22,729 nt of DNA from UBA4744 sp035282865 (GCA_035282865.1 DATEVB010000206.1:1-22729), one strand, 5' to 3'. Counted from the first letter of the stretch, positions 1-7,721 are shown. Numbers and translations: made by a program. Notes: generated by a model not told the origin, from the letters alone.

Positions 1-55
1 TCTCCGGTGCCAACCCGCCATCCGACATCCGTGGCAATCGCTTCGATTCTACGGA

Positions 56-298
56 TCAGACCGAGATCAGCGGTCCGAACACGAACACCAGGCCGACACT
101 CACCACGCCGACCGCGAGAGCTGTGGCGATTCCAACCAGGAAGGGTTTGATCCCGAGACCCACCCGAGGCTGCCTTCTGGTCGGGATACTGGGACCAGGC
201 GCCCGACCGGCCGCCAAGCGCCGATCGAGAACGCCCCGGACTACTCGTCGCCGCAGGATGTCGTACCGAACTGGATGGTCCCTTAACTGGACATGCAC
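56..298 (-). CDS. Small membrane protein, one predicted C-terminal helix
   Basis: I do not recognise this 80-residue protein. The N-terminal half is strongly basic (many Arg), and the last 30 or so residues form one long hydrophobic segment (roughly residues 50-77, GIKPFLVGIATALAVG onward), so it would be a tail-anchored or single-pass membrane protein with a cytoplasmic basic face. The start is a GTG with only a weak upstream AGGT. No alternative ORF in this stretch looks more protein-like. The gene lies divergent from the cyclopropane synthase. The call rests only on the clear hydrophobic segment and the position, so it could still be spurious. Confidence 0.45.
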   Translation of the reverse strand: MHVQLRDHPVRYDILRRRVVRGVLDRRLAAGRAPGPSIPTRRQPRVGLGIKPFLVGIATALAVGVVSVGLVFVFGPLISV

Positions 299-521
299 GT
301 GACCTGGGGACGTGGGGACGATGATTTGCAGGGTTTCGATCGGCGAACCCGACCGGCGGTGGCGCAGCCTGGCTCTCGTGGGACGTGTATAAAGGATCGC
401 GCGGCTTTCCCCTGATCAGGTCGATTGAGCAGGCTGCCCGGAAGGCGAGCCCCCGTGGAATGCTTGCCCGGGTCGGCTCATCGGATTGGGGTGGGCGAAG
501 TCGCAGGCGAAGGGAGTTGTG
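299..521. promoter_or_regulatory. Divergent intergenic region upstream of the cyclopropane synthase
   Basis: The 223 bases between the small membrane protein and the synthase hold no convincing gene. A TATAAA at 388-393 is the only -10-like element and has no good -35 partner. AGGGAG at 511-516 is the ribosome binding site that supports the ATG at 522. Open frames crossing this region are shadows of the synthase. Confidence 0.3.
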
Positions 522-1778
522 ATGACCGATGCGTTGGCTATTTCACGGTCCGTGTATGGACGGCTGGTGGCGGTGGCCGGGGAACCGGCCGTCGCTATGC
601 GCGCTTGGAACGGGGAGGTGTGGGGACCGAGCGACGCTCCGGCCACGGTTGTGCTCAACCACCCCGGCGCCCTGCGCGCCCTGTTGCTGCCATTCGCCGA
701 TCTGACGGCCGGGGAGGCCTACATATACGACGACGTCGATATCGAGGGCAGCATCCTGGCGGCGGTGCGGTTCGCAAGCCCGCTCCAATCGATGCCGCGC
801 AGGCGTCTAGGCTCGCTGGGGCTGATCCGGCAGCTCCGGAAGCTACCTGCCGAAAACCGTCGCAGCACGCACACCCGCCCCGAGAGAAGGGGCCGGCTTC
901 ACTCCAAGAACAGGGACCAGGCTGCGGTCACCGCCCATTACGACACCGGCAATGACTTCTTCGGCCAATTCCTCGACCCGGCGATGGTGTACTCGTCCGG
1001 CGCGTTCCTCGATCCCGACGAGCCACTCCAAACGGCTCAGCGGCGCAAACTCGACCTGATTTGCCGCAAACTGCAGCTCCGGCCCGGTCAGCGCCTACTT
1101 GACATCGGGTGCGGGTGGGGGGCTCTGGCGATCCACGCCGCCCAGCACTACGGTGTCAAAGCCTTGGGGGTCACTCTCAGCCGCCCACAGGTCGATCTAG
1201 CCACCGCGTTCGCCACTGATGCTGGTGTGGGTGATCGGGTCACCTTCAAGGTACTCGACTATCGCGATGTCCAAGGGCGGTTCGACGCCATCGCCTCGGT
1301 CGGGATGTTCGAGCATGTCGGGCAACGGCAACTCGGCAGATACTTCGCCAGGGTCCGGGACATGCTCGAACCGGGTGGAACGTTCTTGAACCATGGCATC
1401 GTGATCCGGGACCGGCGGTCCCGCCGGGTCAGACCCACCTTCGTCAACACTTATGTCTTCCCGGATGGCGAGCTGGTCACAGTGGACGAGGTCATCGGAC
1501 AGGCCGAGGGCGCCGGTTTCGAGCTACGCGACGCCGAATCGCTGCGCACCTCCTACGCACTCACCCTGCGACACTGGGTCGACAACCTCGAAACCAACCG
1601 CCAGGCTGCACTGGACGCAGCCGACGAGACCACCTACCGGATCTGGCGCCTCTACATGGCCAGCTCGGTGGTCGGCTTCGAGACGGCCACCATATCCGTC
1701 TATCAACTCCTCCTCGACACAGCCACCCGATCATGGACATTCGGAAGGAGCCATCTGCTGGCCACCGACGATCAATGA
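522..1778 (+). CDS. cfa: Cyclopropane-fatty-acyl-phospholipid synthase family methyltransferase
   Basis: A 418-residue SAM-dependent methyltransferase of the Cfa/mycolic-acid cyclopropane synthase family. It would transfer a methylene group from S-adenosylmethionine to a double bond in an acyl chain of a membrane phospholipid. The N-terminal third is the variable lipid-binding part. The catalytic domain opens with HYDTGNDFFGQFLDP, then the SAM-binding motif LLDIGCGWG near residue 192, SVGMFEHVG, and NHGIVIRD, which carries the His of the active site. The Cys often found in the YSCAYF-type motif is Ser here (VYSSGAF), a substitution that also occurs in other members. The ATG at 522 is chosen because AGGGAG lies 5 bases upstream; an upstream TTG at 486 is less likely. 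The exact product (cyclopropane, methoxy or methyl branch) cannot be read from sequence. Confidence 0.92.
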   Translation: MTDALAISRSVYGRLVAVAGEPAVAMRAWNGEVWGPSDAPATVVLNHPGALRALLLPFADLTAGEAYIYDDVDIEGSILAAVRFASPLQSMPRRRLGSLGLIRQLRKLPAENRRSTHTRPERRGRLHSKNRDQAAVTAHYDTGNDFFGQFLDPAMVYSSGAFLDPDEPLQTAQRRKLDLICRKLQLRPGQRLLDIGCGWGALAIHAAQHYGVKALGVTLSRPQVDLATAFATDAGVGDRVTFKVLDYRDVQGRFDAIASVGMFEHVGQRQLGRYFARVRDMLEPGGTFLNHGIVIRDRRSRRVRPTFVNTYVFPDGELVTVDEVIGQAEGAGFELRDAESLRTSYALTLRHWVDNLETNRQAALDAADETTYRIWRLYMASSVVGFETATISVYQLLLDTATRSWTFGRSHLLATDDQ

Positions 1779-2102
1779 GTCAACCCGGAAGTAGGCGGGC
1801 GCCCGGAGCTGACTGCGGAGCAGATCGAAGTCGCCGGGCTGGAGACCGCCTGGCTCTGCGATGCGCAATCGCGCGACTACCCCGATCGGGGCGTTCCAAT
1901 TCGGGCGAGCTGACGTCGCGGGCGGGGGAGAGGGCGATGAGCCGGTCACGGACGGCCAACCGGAGTGCTCGCACCGCCGAAGGGGGCATTGTCCTGGCTC
2001 GATAGAACGGGCCGCTCGACTCCTGTCGGGCGAGCCGGTCGAACGGGTCCTCGCCGAACAGAGCTTGCTCGACGACCGACCCTGCTATCTCATCACCACC
2101 CG
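1779..2102. other. Region without an assignable gene (degraded)
   Basis: No intact gene can be supported here. The reading frame of the upstream synthase stays open after its TGA for 44 more codons, to the TGA at 1911-1913, and reads like ordinary protein (AEQIEVAGLETAWL). A second plus frame ending at 2145 also looks protein-like (VERVLAEQSLLDDRPCYL). Neither has a start with a ribosome binding site, and I cannot place either in a family. With the TerC remnant next door, the simplest view is that this is eroded coding sequence. Confidence 0.35.
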
Positions 2103-2350
2103 CTACTTCGACACCGCGACGATGCTGACATTCCTCACCCGGTAGTGGGAGCGTTCTATGGCGTTGGCGAGCAAGAAGTACATCGCTCGTAGACCCGGGA
2201 TGCGAAGGCGTTCGAGGCGGACACAAGGTTGGGCTCGTCCGAAACCGCCAGGATGGCCGGCCCCGAATCGTCGGCGAAGGTGATGGGGCGGGACCACGAC
2301 CAACACCGCCACAAACACGACCACCAACGAGGCTTGTTGAGCCGCCACCG
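2103..2350 (-). pseudogene. TerC-family membrane protein, frameshifted fragment
   Basis: Reading the minus strand across two frames recovers a piece of a TerC-type integral membrane protein. A hydrophobic run (LVVVFVAVLVVV, about 2325-2290) is in one frame. It continues in a second frame as ITFADDSGPAILAVSDEPN and SASNAFA (about 2287-2203), then returns to the first frame as GLRAMYFLLANAIERSHY (about 2198-2145). This matches the family signature, an FAVDSIPAI-type motif followed by SNAFAILGLRAMYFL. The second shift is explained by one lost base near 2201-2203. The normally conserved VDSIP is DDSGP. About 80 of the usual 250-330 residues remain and no start is visible, so it is a dead fragment. 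Confidence 0.75.
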
Positions 2351-2430
2351 CCCACCAGAAGAAACCCCTGCTGATCCGTTGACGCGCTCAGTCTCTCGAG
2401 TCGTGTCGAGCTGCCGCTCCCGGCACCGGC

Positions 2431-3585
2431 TCAGTACCGATCCGACAGGATCATCCGCAGATCCCAATTGTCGAGGTCGAGAAGCGGCCGTGTGCCGATT
2501 GACCAGTCGTCGATTTCACCGGCGGACAGGGAGCGAACGATCAGACCGCCCCTCCGAGCCCTCGAATCAATCCGGTCGGGGACAAATCCGGCCCGACCGA
2601 GGTGTTGCCTGATCGCAGGCGGTGCGGTGGCGCCCCACGTGCCCAGTTGGGCAGGCTTGCTCAACGAGATCGTTGCGTCGAGGAGTTCGGCAAAGCCCTC
2701 CGCTTCGCCTGCCCAGTCGACCAATTGGATGGCGGGGCTTCCGGAGGTGCCCTGGAGCACGGCGTACCCTTGGGAGTCGTCGGCGCCCAGGAATAGGAAC
2801 CGGTAGGTTGCGTGCGGGTTGGCATATCTCCACGCGAAGTAGGTCTCGTCGCGAAGGTGGCGTATTGCCGTGCGGGGATCGAATTGTGAAGCGATTCTTT
2901 CCATGGCGTCCTGTCGAGGTCTAAGGGCGATCTCGACAGAGTCTGCGCCGACCGGACGCAGGTGCTGGTCGAATTCTGAAAAAGGGTTTCGCCCAAATGC
3001 CTTTCTTCGAAGCCTTCTGGCGCTCCTAACGGCGGCTCTAACCCGCTTGGAGTTGAGCCCCGTCGACAACCGTTTCATGGCGGATATGGCTCCGAGCTTC
3101 GGTCTTTCCGGTGTTGCCACGCTGATCGGCGTTGTCGACCGGATGAGGGGCTCGTACGAGCCGACTTTGCGCCACCCCATGGTCATGATCGACGTCACGT
3201 AGTTGGCAGGTGTGGCGCTCATGTTGATCACGTACGGGAAACCTCGATTGTTCAGATCGGCCAGGGCGAAATCCGTCAGGTCGGCGAACAACCCACTATC
3301 ACGATGGTCCGGTGAGATCCCGGTGTCGGCTGCGCAAGGAAGCACTTGTGGGTGGTCGAGGCCGGGCACGAGCCAACTCGTTCCGTACATCCCCCGCATT
3401 CCCACTACCCGGTCCCTGTGGCGCGCGATGTAGAGCAAAGGATCGGTGAGGTAGGGGTTCTCTAGATATTTCCAGGTCAGGTAGGCGCGATTGTCGGAGC
3501 GGGACCCGCCCCTCAGCTGCTGTTGGAGGCGGGCGACATGGTCGAGCAACCCGGGCTCGAATATCTGTATTCGATATTTGCTCAT
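2431..3585 (-). CDS. GNAT-like acyltransferase, possibly with two GNAT-type halves
   Basis: A 384-residue protein with the features of a GNAT acyltransferase. Near residues 88-100 is TGISPDHRDSGLF, which fits the acyl-CoA pyrophosphate-binding motif A (P-x-x-R-x-x-G). Each half carries a similar aromatic motif: AYLTWKYLENP near residue 35 and TYFAWRYANP near residue 245, each followed by a beta-strand-like segment. This suggests a duplicated fold, as in FemAB-like and polysaccharide-associated GNAT proteins. The middle (about 165-200) is very basic. The ATG at 3585 has no strong ribosome binding site. It lies 126 bases downstream of an FkbJ-like carrier protein on the same strand and could share its transcript. 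The acyl donor may be CoA or that carrier protein (inference). The substrate is unknown. Confidence 0.75.
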   Translation of the reverse strand: MSKYRIQIFEPGLLDHVARLQQQLRGGSRSDNRAYLTWKYLENPYLTDPLLYIARHRDRVVGMRGMYGTSWLVPGLDHPQVLPCAADTGISPDHRDSGLFADLTDFALADLNNRGFPYVINMSATPANYVTSIMTMGWRKVGSYEPLIRSTTPISVATPERPKLGAISAMKRLSTGLNSKRVRAAVRSARRLRRKAFGRNPFSEFDQHLRPVGADSVEIALRPRQDAMERIASQFDPRTAIRHLRDETYFAWRYANPHATYRFLFLGADDSQGYAVLQGTSGSPAIQLVDWAGEAEGFAELLDATISLSKPAQLGTWGATAPPAIRQHLGRAGFVPDRIDSRARRGGLIVRSLSAGEIDDWSIGTRPLLDLDNWDLRMILSDRY

Positions 3586-3711
3586 GTGAGACGCGTCGTG
3601 TGGTGTCTCGCCGCCGACCGCCCCCTCATGTGCCGATCCTAACTTCGACCAGACCGGGGAAGGGGTCGAGCGGGTCCGACGTCGTCGCTGCCGCGCGGTT
3701 GAGTTCGACTC

Positions 3712-3990
3712 TCATGTCTGAGCGCCTGCTGCCGGGGAGTTCAAGGCGTCTCCCAATTTGCGCGCGATCAAACCGGCCATGGCGTCAATGGTGGCGAAGT
3801 TGTCGCGTTCCAGATCATCGTCATCGAGTGGTATTCCGAGCTTCTCCTCCATGAAGAGGACGAGCTCCATCGAATACAGGGAGCTAGCTTCGCCCACCTC
3901 GAAGATATCGTCCCTGCCGGTCAGGTCTGGTTTTCCAAGCGAACGCAGAACGAATTCCTGTAGCTGCGCCGTGGCCTCACCGACGTCCAT
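3712..3990 (-). CDS. Acyl carrier protein, FkbJ-like (glyceryl/methoxymalonyl-ACP type)
   Basis: A 92-residue carrier protein. The expected phosphopantetheine attachment site is Ser37 in EASSLYSMELV, followed by FMEEKLGIPLDDDDLERDNF and TIDAMAGLI. The S-L-x-x-M-x-L-V-x-F-x-E and D-L-x-x-D-N-F pattern is what I know from the carriers that accept glyceryl groups in methoxymalonyl-ACP pathways (FkbJ type), rather than fatty-acid AcpP. The Asp that usually precedes the Ser is itself Ser. The ATG at 3990 is chosen because AGGGGG lies just upstream; a longer frame to 4140 lacks support. It overlaps by 14 bases a truncated dehydrogenase that resembles FkbK, its usual partner. No FkbH, acyl-CoA dehydrogenase or methyltransferase is nearby, so its present loading enzyme is unknown. 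Confidence 0.85.
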   Translation of the reverse strand: MDVGEATAQLQEFVLRSLGKPDLTGRDDIFEVGEASSLYSMELVLFMEEKLGIPLDDDDLERDNFATIDAMAGLIARKLGDALNSPAAGAQT

Positions 3991-4159
3991 CGGCACCCCC
4001 TGGTTCTTCGTTCTGTGGTTGCAGGCCGTGCTCGGCGCGCTGCAAAACCACCTCATCAACCTCGAACGCGATGACGTCGTGACCGGCCTGCAACAGTTCC
4101 TGAACAACACCGACGCCGATAACGCCGGCGCCAATGACACCCACCCGTTCCGAGTTCAT
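3977..4159 (-). pseudogene. N-terminal stump of a 3-hydroxyacyl-CoA dehydrogenase (FkbK-like)
   Basis: The ATG at 4159 has a strong GGGAGG about 5 bases upstream and opens a 60-residue frame. The first 45 residues are the start of a Rossmann NAD-binding domain: VGVIGAGVIGVGVVQELL gives GxGxxG at residues 10-15, then HDVIAFEVDE with the acidic residue that ends strand 2. After AEHGLQ the similarity stops, and the frame runs into the leader of the carrier protein gene and ends at 3977. Intact 3-hydroxyacyl-CoA dehydrogenases are about 280 residues or more, so roughly 80 percent is gone, as expected for an internal deletion that joined the 5' end of the gene to the region upstream of the carrier gene. 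The peptide may still be translated and may couple translation into the carrier gene. Confidence 0.7.
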
Positions 4160-4367
4160 TGAGCCTCCCGCACGAGGATACCACCTGTAGTGGTCATACC
4201 GCCACACGAGGTTTGGGGCTACCTGAACCGGAAAGAGAAGTCGGCCGACTGCCCGAGCGTGGTTGCCGGAGATCGCTACGGCGGCGCCAGCTCATGGTTT
4301 GGGACCTCGCCATTTGATGTCTCCATGACATGAGCCTGAAGGCCGGGACCGGTACCATCTTGTGCCA

Positions 4368-5456
4368 ATGAACGTGGCTCAAGTACTCACCCATCTGGGG
4401 CTGGCGGCTCCCTGGGACAAGGCCGCCGGTCGGGATCCGGTGGGCCTGCAGCTCGGCGATCCGTCGGCCTCGGCCGGCACCGTTGCCGTTTGCCATGAAG
4501 TGACCGAATCGGTGGTTGCCAGCGTGGAGGACCTCGGAGTCGATCTGCTGGTCAGCTACCATCCACTGCTTTTCCGACCGACCTCCCTTCTCACCGCCGG
4601 GCGTTCGCCGATGGGGCGCGCCTTCCGGCTCATCCGAGCCGGAGCCTCCCTGGCGGTGGCCCACACCAACTTCGATGTTGCCGCGGGCGGCAGCGCCGAC
4701 GCCCTCGCCGATTCGCTCGGGTTGATCGACACGACCGGATTTGGCCCGGTGGACGCGGGCGAATCGATCAAAGTGGTGACCTTCGTTCCAGCCGCCGCCG
4801 CCGACCTTGTGGCGGACGCCATGGCTGCCGCAGGTGGCGGGTCCATCGGCAACTATTCGAACTGTTCCTATCGCACCGAAGGAACCGGCACCTTCTTCGC
4901 CGGAGACGGTACGACCCCGGTGACCGGGGAGGCCGGAACACTGAACCGGGAGCCGGAAACCCGGATCGAGATGACCGTGGCAACCGCCCGCCGCGACGCC
5001 GTGCTCCGGGCGCTGGTGTCTGCCCATCCCTATGAGGAGCCGGCCTTCGACGTTTACCCGACGGTAGGGAATCTGGGGATGGCCGGTCGAGTGGGAAGGC
5101 CACCCGAACCGGTCAGCTTGCGGAATCTGGTCGATCGGGTGGCCGGTGCGTTGGGGGACCGGGGAATGCGGGTCAGCGGCGATCCGGGCCGGTCCGTCGG
5201 ATGTGTAGCGGTCGTTCCCGGTTCGGGGGCGTCGTATATCGGGGCGGCGACCGCGGCGAGGGCCGATGTGCTGGTGACCGGTGACGTCGCCCACCACCGG
5301 ATGGTCGAAGCAGCCGACCGTGGTTTGTCGGTCATCGATCCGGGGCATCTGGCGACCGAGCGACCCGGGATCCAGAGGTTGTACGCTCTGGTTGCCGGTA
5401 TCGTGCCTGGGGCCGTCGATCTCACGCATCCCGCCGACGGGGAGGGCAACCGATGA
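4368..5456 (+). CDS. Nif3-like dinuclear metal centre protein with YqfO-type insert
   Basis: A 362-residue member of the Nif3/YbgI/YqfO family (GTP cyclohydrolase I type 2 by old annotation; the true role is unsettled). The two halves of the Nif3 fold are split by an insert of about 100 residues (approximately 125-235) rich in VTFVPAAAADLV- and HPYEEPAFDVYP-like segments, as in YqfO. Metal-ligand motifs seen are YHPLLFRP, AHTNFD and GHLATE. The first His of the usual HHP pair is Tyr here. The ATG at 4368 is preferred; an in-frame GTG lies at 4362, and no strong ribosome binding site precedes either. Its TGA overlaps the next gene's ATG by 4 bases. The Nif3/zinc-ribbon pairing is common in actinobacteria. 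Confidence 0.92.
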   Translation: MNVAQVLTHLGLAAPWDKAAGRDPVGLQLGDPSASAGTVAVCHEVTESVVASVEDLGVDLLVSYHPLLFRPTSLLTAGRSPMGRAFRLIRAGASLAVAHTNFDVAAGGSADALADSLGLIDTTGFGPVDAGESIKVVTFVPAAAADLVADAMAAAGGGSIGNYSNCSYRTEGTGTFFAGDGTTPVTGEAGTLNREPETRIEMTVATARRDAVLRALVSAHPYEEPAFDVYPTVGNLGMAGRVGRPPEPVSLRNLVDRVAGALGDRGMRVSGDPGRSVGCVAVVPGSGASYIGAATAARADVLVTGDVAHHRMVEAADRGLSVIDPGHLATERPGIQRLYALVAGIVPGAVDLTHPADGEGNR

Positions 5457-6166
5457 ACGAATTCCAGAGCCTTGTCGACCTTCTCGATCTGCAGGCGGTC
5501 GACCTACACATCGACCGGCTACTGCATCAACGGCAATCCCTCCCCGAACTGGAGGGTTTTCGGGCGGCTCACGCTCAGTCCGCACGGATTGCCGACCGCT
5601 TGTCCGAGATCGCCGACGAGTTCAAACAGATCAGTCTCGAGGAGGACAAGGCAGAAGGTGAGCTCGAACTGCTGGAACAGAAGGTACACCAACAGGAGCA
5701 GCGTTTGTACGCCGGAGGTTTGAGCGCCCGGGAGACCGAGAACTTGCGCCGGGAGGTCGAGTCGCTCAGAAACCGGGAGGGCACCATGGAAGAAGAAGTG
5801 TTGGTGCTCCTGGATCGCCGGGAACAACTGGAGACCGAATTGGCAGCGATCAAGGTCGAGCTGGAATCGGCACAAACCGAAGAGCAGGGGCTGGAAGCGG
5901 TCATTGGTGAGAAGTGGAACAAGCTCGATGCGGAGATCGCCAAGAAGGAGGTCCGAAAGCTGGATATCGTTCCCCTCATCGATCCGGAACTGCTGGAGCT
6001 CTACGAGAATCTCCGGGAGCATAAGGAGGGCGTCGCCGTCGGTCGCCTGGAGGACGGAGGGATTTGCGGCGGGTGTCATCTGAGACTTTCGACTGCCGAG
6101 CAGAAGCAGGTGCTGGCCGAGGACCTCCCCCGATGCCTCCACTGTCGGCGGATCCTCGTTCCTTGA
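5453..6166 (+). CDS. Coiled-coil protein with C-terminal C4 zinc ribbon
   Basis: A 237-residue cytoplasmic protein. Residues 1 to about 175 are almost entirely charged heptad-type helix (a long antiparallel coiled coil). The C-terminus is a C4 zinc ribbon with Cys205, Cys208, Cys228 and Cys231 (CGGC and CLHC). This architecture is the zf-RING_7/DUF164-type family found beside Nif3 in actinobacteria and other phyla. It has been proposed to act as a nucleic-acid or translation-linked adaptor, but no firm function is known to me. Translation is coupled to Nif3 by an ATGA overlap at 5453-5456. The length is typical and the protein appears intact. Confidence 0.9.
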   Translation: MNEFQSLVDLLDLQAVDLHIDRLLHQRQSLPELEGFRAAHAQSARIADRLSEIADEFKQISLEEDKAEGELELLEQKVHQQEQRLYAGGLSARETENLRREVESLRNREGTMEEEVLVLLDRREQLETELAAIKVELESAQTEEQGLEAVIGEKWNKLDAEIAKKEVRKLDIVPLIDPELLELYENLREHKEGVAVGRLEDGGICGGCHLRLSTAEQKQVLAEDLPRCLHCRRILVP

Positions 6167-6188
6167 CCACCGCCGGGCGGTGCCATCA

Positions 6189-6713
6189 ATGATCTTCTGG
6201 CACGTCGGTGGAACAATCGCCATCTTCAGGTACGTCTTCCGCGACCCGAAGGTTGATCTACGGTTGCTGGCGCTGGGCGCCATCCTGCCCGACCTGATCG
6301 ACAAACCTCTCGGTACGATCCTCTTCCCGTCCCTGTTCAACGCCAACAGCCAGGTGATCGGTCACACCCTGCTGTTCTCGACGGTGCTGATGTCGGTGGT
6401 GCTGCTGACCACCCATCGCGGGCGTGTGCGCCGACGGTGGATGGCCCTGGCCGTCGGCTCATTGATCCATTTGCTCCTCGACGCCATGTGGTTGGTGCAG
6501 GAGACCTTCCTGTGGCCTGCTTTCGGGTGGGAGTTCCCGCCGGGAATGGCCGAGTACTGGTCGGGGCTGCTGGAGCGGCTCTTCTCAGATCCGTGGCGGA
6601 TAGTCCAGGAGGTAGTTGGTCTTGGCTACCTCATCTACCTGTATCGACAAAACCGGCTGAGCGATCCCGAGCGGCGGTCCGAGCTGCTCCGCACCGGGCG
6701 GTTGGTCTCCTAG
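6189..6713 (+). CDS. YdjM/DUF457-like membrane-bound predicted metal-dependent hydrolase
   Basis: A 174-residue membrane protein with several hydrophobic segments. His and Asp residues sit at the membrane edges: FWHVGGT at the N-terminus, GAILPDLIDKP near residue 36, IGHTLLFS, and IHLLLDAMW. This pattern fits the YdjM family of inner-membrane predicted metal-dependent hydrolases (DUF457). The substrate is unknown. The start is either ATG 6189 or GTG 6180; neither has a convincing ribosome binding site. It begins 22 bases after the zinc-ribbon gene, so it is probably co-transcribed with it. Its TAG is directly followed by the reversed stop of the next, convergent gene. Confidence 0.75.
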   Translation: MIFWHVGGTIAIFRYVFRDPKVDLRLLALGAILPDLIDKPLGTILFPSLFNANSQVIGHTLLFSTVLMSVVLLTTHRGRVRRRWMALAVGSLIHLLLDAMWLVQETFLWPAFGWEFPPGMAEYWSGLLERLFSDPWRIVQEVVGLGYLIYLYRQNRLSDPERRSELLRTGRLVS

Positions 6714-7520
6714 CTACTCCAACTCCTGGGGTGGGTGCCCTCCCGAAGGCTGTGGTCGAGTGAGGAGCATCCTGACAGCCACCACGACCAGTAAACCTGC
6801 GAATAGGCGGCGCAAGACCAGCGGGTCGAGACGCAGAGCTACCTCTGCTCCTGCCAGTCCACCGATGATGCCGCCGACGCCAAGCGCGCCGGCGATCTGC
6901 CAGTCGATGCGACCGGCCCGGCCGTGCGCCAAAGCGGCGACGATCGTGGTTGGCACCATGGCGGCCAGGGAGGTTCCCTGGGCGACATGCTGATTCACGG
7001 TGTAGAGAGCGGCGAGTGTCGGGACAAACACGATGCCGCCTCCGACTCCCAGGGTGGCGGCCAGAAGGCCGGCCACCATCCCTGCCGCCAGCAGACCGAC
7101 GAGTGCCCCCACGGTCAGATCAACCGACACAACGAACGCGTCCGGTTCGGTTGCGTTATCGGGAATCAGCAACCGAACCGCGGACACCACCAACAACAGC
7201 AGGAACGCCCTGGCAAGCCACTCTGCCGAGATCCGATCGATGACCCGGGCTCCGATCAGGGCTCCGATCCCGGCTCCCGCGAAGAGTGCAACCGCGGCCG
7301 GCCAGTCGATTGACCCGTCAACGGCGAATCGAGCCAGGGCAGCACCGGCCGTCGCAACGATCGCAGCACCAGACGTCGGATGTGCCCGATGGGGAACAAA
7401 CCCGAGCAGCAGCACGAGGCCGGGCACCACCAGGATCCCGCCGCCGACGCCGAAGAGCCCGCCTGTGATCCCGGCTACGAGGCCGATGATGGCGGATAGG
7501 GCGTAGCGGCGGGTGTTCAC
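6714..7520 (-). CDS. TSUP-family (TauE/SafE) anion permease
   Basis: A 268-residue integral membrane protein of the sulfite exporter TauE/SafE (TSUP) family. The two halves each begin with a glycine-rich helix (GGLFGVGGGILVVPGL near residue 20 and ATLGVGGGIVFVPTL near residue 155), the internal repeat that defines this fold. About eight membrane spans are expected. Family members move sulfite, sulfoacetate, thiosulfate or other organosulfur anions; the substrate here cannot be told. It starts with GTG, with the first helix beginning a few residues later. Its stop abuts the stop of the convergent YdjM-like gene with no gap. It is divergent from the lipoprotein gene. Confidence 0.9.
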   Translation of the reverse strand: MNTRRYALSAIIGLVAGITGGLFGVGGGILVVPGLVLLLGFVPHRAHPTSGAAIVATAGAALARFAVDGSIDWPAAVALFAGAGIGALIGARVIDRISAEWLARAFLLLLVVSAVRLLIPDNATEPDAFVVSVDLTVGALVGLLAAGMVAGLLAATLGVGGGIVFVPTLAALYTVNQHVAQGTSLAAMVPTTIVAALAHGRAGRIDWQIAGALGVGGIIGGLAGAEVALRLDPLVLRRLFAGLLVVVAVRMLLTRPQPSGGHPPQELE

Positions 7521-7553
7521 AGCCGGGAAGTGTACGGGCTCTCAGGTCGGCGT

Positions 7554-7579
7554 CCTTCGCGACCGCGCCTCGCGAAAGG
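7554..7579. repeat. Inverted repeat TTCGCGA-N7-TCGCGAA
   Basis: A perfect 7-base inverted repeat around a 7-base spacer, extended by CC/GG with one bulge. It lies 34 bases upstream of the TSUP gene start (minus strand) and in the divergent leader of the lipoprotein gene. No T-tract follows on either strand, so it is more likely a protein-binding site or leader hairpin than a terminator. In this GC-rich background it may also be chance. Confidence 0.35.
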
Positions 7580-7721
7580 CACGAGGCCTGCGCCAAGGTT
7601 CCGGCCGTTCCCGGCCGGGCCGGCCACAGTCAAAGTGGCTGGTCAGGCCCATACCTTCTGCGTCGGAGCGATTTTCTTGTCGCTCGCATGTCGGGGCGGA
7701 CCCCTCGGAGCCTGCGCGGAG

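Noticed and set aside
1780..2355. A 191-codon minus-strand open frame downstream of the cyclopropane synthase
   Set aside because: Arg/Pro-rich translation without motifs; TerC similarity in the same stretch is in the other two frames.
4194..5585. A 463-codon minus-strand open frame across the Nif3 gene
   Set aside because: It is antisense to a complete Nif3-like gene and its translation is low-complexity Gly/Arg/His-rich.
6924..7506. Plus-strand frames opposite the TSUP gene
   Set aside because: The minus strand encodes an intact membrane transporter with the internal glycine-rich repeat.
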